In this document: positions 4,920-8,154 of the stretch, in pieces
Numbering within the stretch: position 1 is the first letter of the stretch
How the letters are laid out: the number at the start of each line of letters is the position of its first letter
Assembly: GCA_003161835.1 (NCBI GenBank)
Contig: PMNO01000569.1
Coordinates: 2,811-10,964 of the forward strand
Source: Myxococcales bacterium
GTDB taxonomy: Bacteria; Myxococcota_A; Polyangia; Fen-1088
Length of the DNA stretch: 8,154 nucleotides
Direction: 5' to 3'
Notes under the pieces: generated by a model
Databases searched by the model: none
What the model was told of the DNA's origin: nothing
Seen by the model: the letters and a program-made list of their open reading frames with translations, nothing else
Position numbers and translations under genes: made by a program

Positions 4920-6353
4920 ATGAGCCCGCCGCGCGCCGATATCTTGCTGGCGGATGACGAGCGCTCGGTGCGGGAGTTCCTGGCGATCTATCTCAAGCGC
5001 GCGGGCCACAAGGTGCAGACGGTCGCCAGCGCGGCGGAGGCGCGGGTCGCTATCGCGCAGCATGAGTTCGACATCGTGATCACCGATCTGCGGATGCCGG
5101 ACGGCACGGGACTGGACGTGCTGGAGGAATCGAAGAAGGCCTATCCCGACACCCAGGTCGTCGTCGTGACCGCCTACGCCACCGCCGAGACAGCGATCGC
5201 CGCCATGAAGGCCGGAGCCTACGACTACCTCCTGAAACCCTTCAAGGTCGACGAGGTCGGCCTGGTGGTCGAGCGTGCGCTCGAGCGGCGCACGCTGCAG
5301 CGCCAGAACGTCACGTTGCGCGCCGAAATCCAGGGGCGCTATCGTCTGGATCGGTTGCTCGGCAAGTCGGCCGCCATGGGCCGGCTGTTCGACATGATCC
5401 GAAAGATCGCGCCCGCCCGGACCAGCGTGCTGCTGGTGGGCGAATCGGGAACCGGCAAGGAGCTGGCCGCCCGCGCCCTACACGAGCTTTCACCTCGCGC
5501 CGATCATGCGTTCGTGGCCGTCAACTGCGGCGCGATCCCCGACGCGCTCCTGGAATCGGAACTGTTCGGCCATGTCCGTGGCGCCTTCACCGGCGCCACC
5601 ACCGACAAGGAGGGACTGTTCGAGGCGGCCAGCGGCGGCACCCTGTTCCTGGACGAGATAGGCGAGCTCCCGCAGTCGATGCAGGTCAAGCTGCTGCGCG
5701 CGCTGCAAGAGAGGCGCGTCAAACGGGTGGGAGGCGTCGCCGAGAAGGAGGTGGACGTACGCGTCGTAGCGGCCACCAACCGGGATCTGGAGACCGAGGT
5801 CGAACGGGGCACGTTTCGCCAGGACCTCTTCTATCGCCTGAACGTCATTCAGATTCGCATGCCGCCCCTGCGGGAACGTCGCGAGGACGTGCCGCTTCTC
5901 ATCGAGCACTTCCTGCGCAAGTTCTCGGCCGAACATGGACGAAGCGTGACGGAGATCGATCCGGCTGCGATGTCCGCGCTGACTGGGTACAATTTTCCGG
6001 GTAATGTCCGCGAGCTCGAGAACTTGGTCGAACGCGCGGTCACCCTCTCGTCCGATACCCGCATCACCATCGAGGGCTTGCCCGAGCTGCGCGCGGGAGG
6101 CACGCGCGGCGCGGCCCCCACCGTCGAGCTGCCCGCCGAGGGCCTGAACCTGGAAAACGAGGTCGAGTCCTTCGAGCGCGGCATCATCCTGCGCGCCCTC
6201 GAGCGCACGAGAGGCAATCGCACCGAGGCGGCTCGTTTGTTGGGAATCTCATTTCGGTCGATGCGCTACCGCCTGTCCAAACTGGGAATCGCCGGCGGCG
6301 ACGACGGCGGCGGGCCCGGCGCAGATGCGGAACCGCCCCCCGATGTGGTCTAA
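4920..6353 (+). CDS. NtrC-family sigma-54-dependent response regulator, PilR-like
   Basis: A 477-residue protein with the full three-part architecture. The receiver domain (about 6-120) has acidic pocket Asp12/Asp13, phospho-acceptor Asp56 in ITDLRMPDG, Thr84 and Lys106 (LLKPF). The AAA+ sigma-54 interaction domain (about 145-375) has Walker A GESGTGKE (174-181), the GAFTGA loop (221-226) that contacts sigma-54, and Walker B LFLDE (Asp245, Glu246). The Fis-type helix-turn-helix is at about 432-457 ([20 protein letters not shown]). The FRSMRYRL recognition helix is shared with PilR of type IV pilus systems as I recall it, and differs from NtrC itself. After phosphorylation it should oligomerise and drive open-complex formation at sigma-54 promoters. 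The last 20 residues are a Gly/Asp/Pro tail of unclear role. No histidine kinase is adjacent, so its partner is unknown. It starts three bases after the methyltransferase stop with no clear ribosome binding site, which suggests translational coupling. Confidence 0.95.
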   Translation: MSPPRADILLADDERSVREFLAIYLKRAGHKVQTVASAAEARVAIAQHEFDIVITDLRMPDGTGLDVLEESKKAYPDTQVVVVTAYATAETAIAAMKAGAYDYLLKPFKVDEVGLVVERALERRTLQRQNVTLRAEIQGRYRLDRLLGKSAAMGRLFDMIRKIAPARTSVLLVGESGTGKELAARALHELSPRADHAFVAVNCGAIPDALLESELFGHVRGAFTGATTDKEGLFEAASGGTLFLDEIGELPQSMQVKLLRALQERRVKRVGGVAEKEVDVRVVAATNRDLETEVERGTFRQDLFYRLNVIQIRMPPLRERREDVPLLIEHFLRKFSAEHGRSVTEIDPAAMSALTGYNFPGNVRELENLVERAVTLSSDTRITIEGLPELRAGGTRGAAPTVELPAEGLNLENEVESFERGIILRALERTRGNRTEAARLLGISFRSMRYRLSKLGIAGGDDGGGPGADAEPPPDVV

Positions 6354-6364
6354 TCGCAAGCGCG

Positions 6365-7255
6365 ATGACCTTGCGGCGTGCCCCGCGGATCGGCCTGATG
6401 GCTGTTGCCGGCGCCTTGGCCACAGTGGCGGTTTTCGGCGTCGCCCGGTACTCCTTGCGATCGGCGCTCGCGCTGCGAAGCACCTGGCCCGCCGGGGCCG
6501 ACGCGGTGCTGCTGCCTCCCGTCCCGGCCCTGCGCATAGCGAGCGTCGGTCACCGGGAAATGGCGGCCGATCTGGTCGCCGCCTACGCGAATGTCTACTT
6601 TGGTTCGCAAATCATCTCCCACGGCGATCAGATCTCGCTGGCCCGCATGCTCAATGCCGCGATCGATCTCGATCCTCGCTTTCACCGGTTGTACATGCGG
6701 GGCGCCGCGATGCTGGTCTACAACGGACGCGCGATCACGGTCGACGCCCTCCTGGCGGCCAATGCCCTGCTGGCACGCGGGAGTCGCGAATTTCCGGACG
6801 ACTGGGAGCTCCCGTTCCAGGTGGGGTTCAACCTGCTGTTCGAGCTACCGCGCTTGGTGGGTGAGACCGATCCGCGCGTCTTCGACTGGCGACAGCAAGG
6901 CGTCGAAGCCTTGCGCCAGGCGACGCTGCTGGACGGGGTGCCGCCGTGGCTGCCCAACCTTGCCGCCCGCATGTTGACCCGGCAGGGCGGCGAAGAGCTG
7001 GCCATTCATCACCTGGAGCGGACGTTCGAAGTCACGAACAACCCGGCTACGCGCGCGGAAATCGCACGGAAGTTGGCCCAGCTGCGAGGCCGGCGCCTGG
7101 CCGACGAGCTGGCGGCCGGAGCGGCCGCGCTACAAAAAGCGATCGCGGACGGCTACCCCTATGCCCCAGAGGCGTTTTCCCTGATCATGGGCCCGCGCGC
7201 TGCCCCGGGGATTGATCTCGACCGCCTGCTTCGGCAACCACCTGAATCACGCTGA
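6365..7255 (+). CDS. Membrane-anchored TPR-like protein of unknown function
   Basis: A 296-residue protein. Residues 9-28 form an N-terminal membrane segment after MTLRRAPR, so the rest is probably periplasmic. Helical pairs follow: ALRIASVGHREMAADLVAAY (about 55-74), AAIDLDPRFHRLYMRGAAML, and a stretch near 125-150 reading SREFPDDWELPFQVGFNLLF. Spacing and residues such as 'LDPRF', 'FPDDWELPF' and the Gly/Ala helix packing positions look like degenerate tetratricopeptide repeats. The LGHRE-type 'SVGHREMAADL' plus 'DLDPRF' pattern recalls a conserved family in deltaproteobacteria, a match from memory. It follows the response regulator by eleven bases, implying one transcript. TCTAAT at 6349-6354 is -10-like but may be chance. 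The 3' end overlaps the convergent methyltransferase gene by nine bases. Confidence 0.8.
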   Translation: MTLRRAPRIGLMAVAGALATVAVFGVARYSLRSALALRSTWPAGADAVLLPPVPALRIASVGHREMAADLVAAYANVYFGSQIISHGDQISLARMLNAAIDLDPRFHRLYMRGAAMLVYNGRAITVDALLAANALLARGSREFPDDWELPFQVGFNLLFELPRLVGETDPRVFDWRQQGVEALRQATLLDGVPPWLPNLAARMLTRQGGEELAIHHLERTFEVTNNPATRAEIARKLAQLRGRRLADELAAGAAALQKAIADGYPYAPEAFSLIMGPRAAPGIDLDRLLRQPPESR

Positions 7256-8047
7256 GGCGGGCCCGGGACGGAAGGGCGGCGGACGCTTCTCGACCACGAC
7301 CAACATCCGGAAGCCAATCAGGCGGTACGCCCAGGACGGCAGCCGCCGCTCCACGGCATTGAGCAGGCGCCACAGCATCAGAGGCAGCACGGGCGCTCGA
7401 CTGAAGCCTCCCGACGTCGGGTGCGCCAGGCCGGCGAAGCGGTCCACGGAGCTCACCCGCAGGCCGGGAAAGCGCGTCGCGAACTGGGCCAGCCCACGCT
7501 TGCGACCAAAGATCAGGGTCGGGATGGCCTGATTCGCGTCGAAGGGATCCTTGCCCCCCGGGGCCTCCACCTGTGCGGCCAGCGGATCCACGCCCAGAAT
7601 CAACGGCTCGGGGTGCAACCAGCGGTACACCGGAAACGAAAACGGGCTCAGGTAGGGCTCGCACATGACGATCCGACCACCGGCCACCAGAACCCGGGAG
7701 GCCTCGTCGAAGAACGCGGCCGGCGCCGACAGATGATGGAGAACGTCGAACAACACGAGCGCCCCCACCGATTCGTCGGGCAGAGGTAGCTGATGCGCGC
7801 TCACCTCGCGGTCGTGCCACGGCGCCAGGACGATGTCCGTCAGCTCCAGGTTGGGAATGAACGACCGCGCGAAGCCAGGGCCCGAACCAATCTCCACCGC
7901 CGTTCCCAGCGCGGCGTCCGGCAACTGTCTCGCGATCCGCCCATACCATTCTGCGTACAGGATGCGGAGGGCCTCGTTTTTCCGCCAAACCTCGCGGTGT
8001 CTGTCGTACCGCTCCAGGGTACGAACCCGTTGCTCGTCCGAAATCAC
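7247..8047 (-). CDS. Class I SAM-dependent methyltransferase (Methyltransf_11-like), second copy type
   Basis: A 266-residue protein read on the minus strand from GTG at 8047 to TGA at 7249-7247. Motif I is VEIGSGPGF (Glu52 to Gly58). HQLPLPDESVGALVLFDVLHHL and RVLVAGGRIVMCEPYLSPFSF match motif IV and the following strand of Methyltransf_11 enzymes. The N-terminal helix region (TLERYDRHREVWRKNEALR) looks like a substrate cap. The last 60 residues carry RLIGFRMLVVVEKR, the terminal strand, then a short Pro-rich tail. It starts eight bases after the stop of a glycosyltransferase gene on the same strand, so they form an operon. That context suggests methylation of a glycolipid, sugar or polyprenyl-linked intermediate; the substrate is inferred only. 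Confidence 0.85.
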   Translation of the reverse strand: MISDEQRVRTLERYDRHREVWRKNEALRILYAEWYGRIARQLPDAALGTAVEIGSGPGFARSFIPNLELTDIVLAPWHDREVSAHQLPLPDESVGALVLFDVLHHLSAPAAFFDEASRVLVAGGRIVMCEPYLSPFSFPVYRWLHPEPLILGVDPLAAQVEAPGGKDPFDANQAIPTLIFGRKRGLAQFATRFPGLRVSSVDRFAGLAHPTSGGFSRAPVLPLMLWRLLNAVERRLPSWAYRLIGFRMLVVVEKRPPPFRPGPASA

Positions 8048-8055
8048 GGCCGGGT

Positions 8056-8154
8056 TCAGACGAACTTCAGTTTGCGGGCCGCTATCAACGACATGCGCAA
8101 GAGCAACAAGCCGTGCTTCCAGCGTGAGATATTGGTTTGCCCGTACACCCGATC
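8056..8154 (-). CDS. Family 2 glycosyltransferase, C-terminal end only
   Basis: The minus strand from the window edge reads 32 codons, starting DRVYGQTNISRWKHGLLLLR and ending ARKLKFV, then TGA (8058-8056). The pattern R-x-YG-x-TN, then a basic/His-Gly stretch, LLLLRM and a terminal RKLKF is the characteristic tail of bacterial GT2 enzymes of the dolichol-phosphate mannosyltransferase (DPM1-like) kind, as I remember it. The catalytic domain with its DXD-type motif lies outside the window, so donor and acceptor are unknown. The downstream methyltransferase begins eight bases after this stop. Confidence 0.7.
   Translation of the reverse strand, partial: DRVYGQTNISRWKHGLLLLRMSLIAARKLKFV

Overview
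This 8.15 kb window is GC-rich (roughly two thirds G+C by eye) with strongly GC-biased third codon positions. It looks like bacterial chromosome, probably Myxococcota or a related deltaproteobacterial lineage. That guess rests on the style of the beta-barrel protein at the left edge, the PilR-like sigma-54 activator and the TPR-like membrane protein; no rRNA or marker gene confirms it. I see no tRNA, rRNA, CRISPR array, insertion sequence or phage gene.

Layout. Positions 1-747 hold the C-terminal part of an outer-membrane beta-barrel protein, followed by a bulged hairpin. Positions 809-1381 hold a doubtful secreted protein. The centre (1504-3516) is a 670-residue membrane-anchored or exported protein made of three DsbA/Thioredoxin_4 domains, each with a CPFC active site. 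It is followed by a TlpA/ResA-like thioredoxin (3578-4144, WCPPC). A class I SAM-dependent methyltransferase (4194-4916) comes next, then an NtrC-family sigma-54 response regulator with a PilR-like C-terminus (4920-6353), then a membrane-anchored TPR-like protein (6365-7255). All of these are on the plus strand. On the minus strand, converging on them, are a second class I methyltransferase (7247-8047) and the last 32 codons of a family 2 glycosyltransferase (8056-8154), which lies upstream of it in the same operon.

How the genes may work together. The triple DsbA protein and the TlpA-like protein form a likely cell-envelope thiol-redox pair. No DsbB, VKOR, DsbD or CcdA partner is in view. 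The methyltransferase, response regulator and TPR genes are packed 3 and 11 bases apart and probably share a transcript. The regulator has no sensor kinase beside it. The minus-strand methyltransferase and glycosyltransferase pair suggests polyprenyl-linked sugar or cell-surface glycolipid work.

The most unusual features are three. The first is the gap-free triplication of the DsbA-like domain, with a mosaic pattern of similarity among the copies. The second is a 9-bp hairpin that buries the ribosome binding site and GTG start of the TlpA-like gene. The third is a -10-like box placed so close to the first methyltransferase that its transcript may be leaderless. I did not find a clearly new defence or mobile system here.
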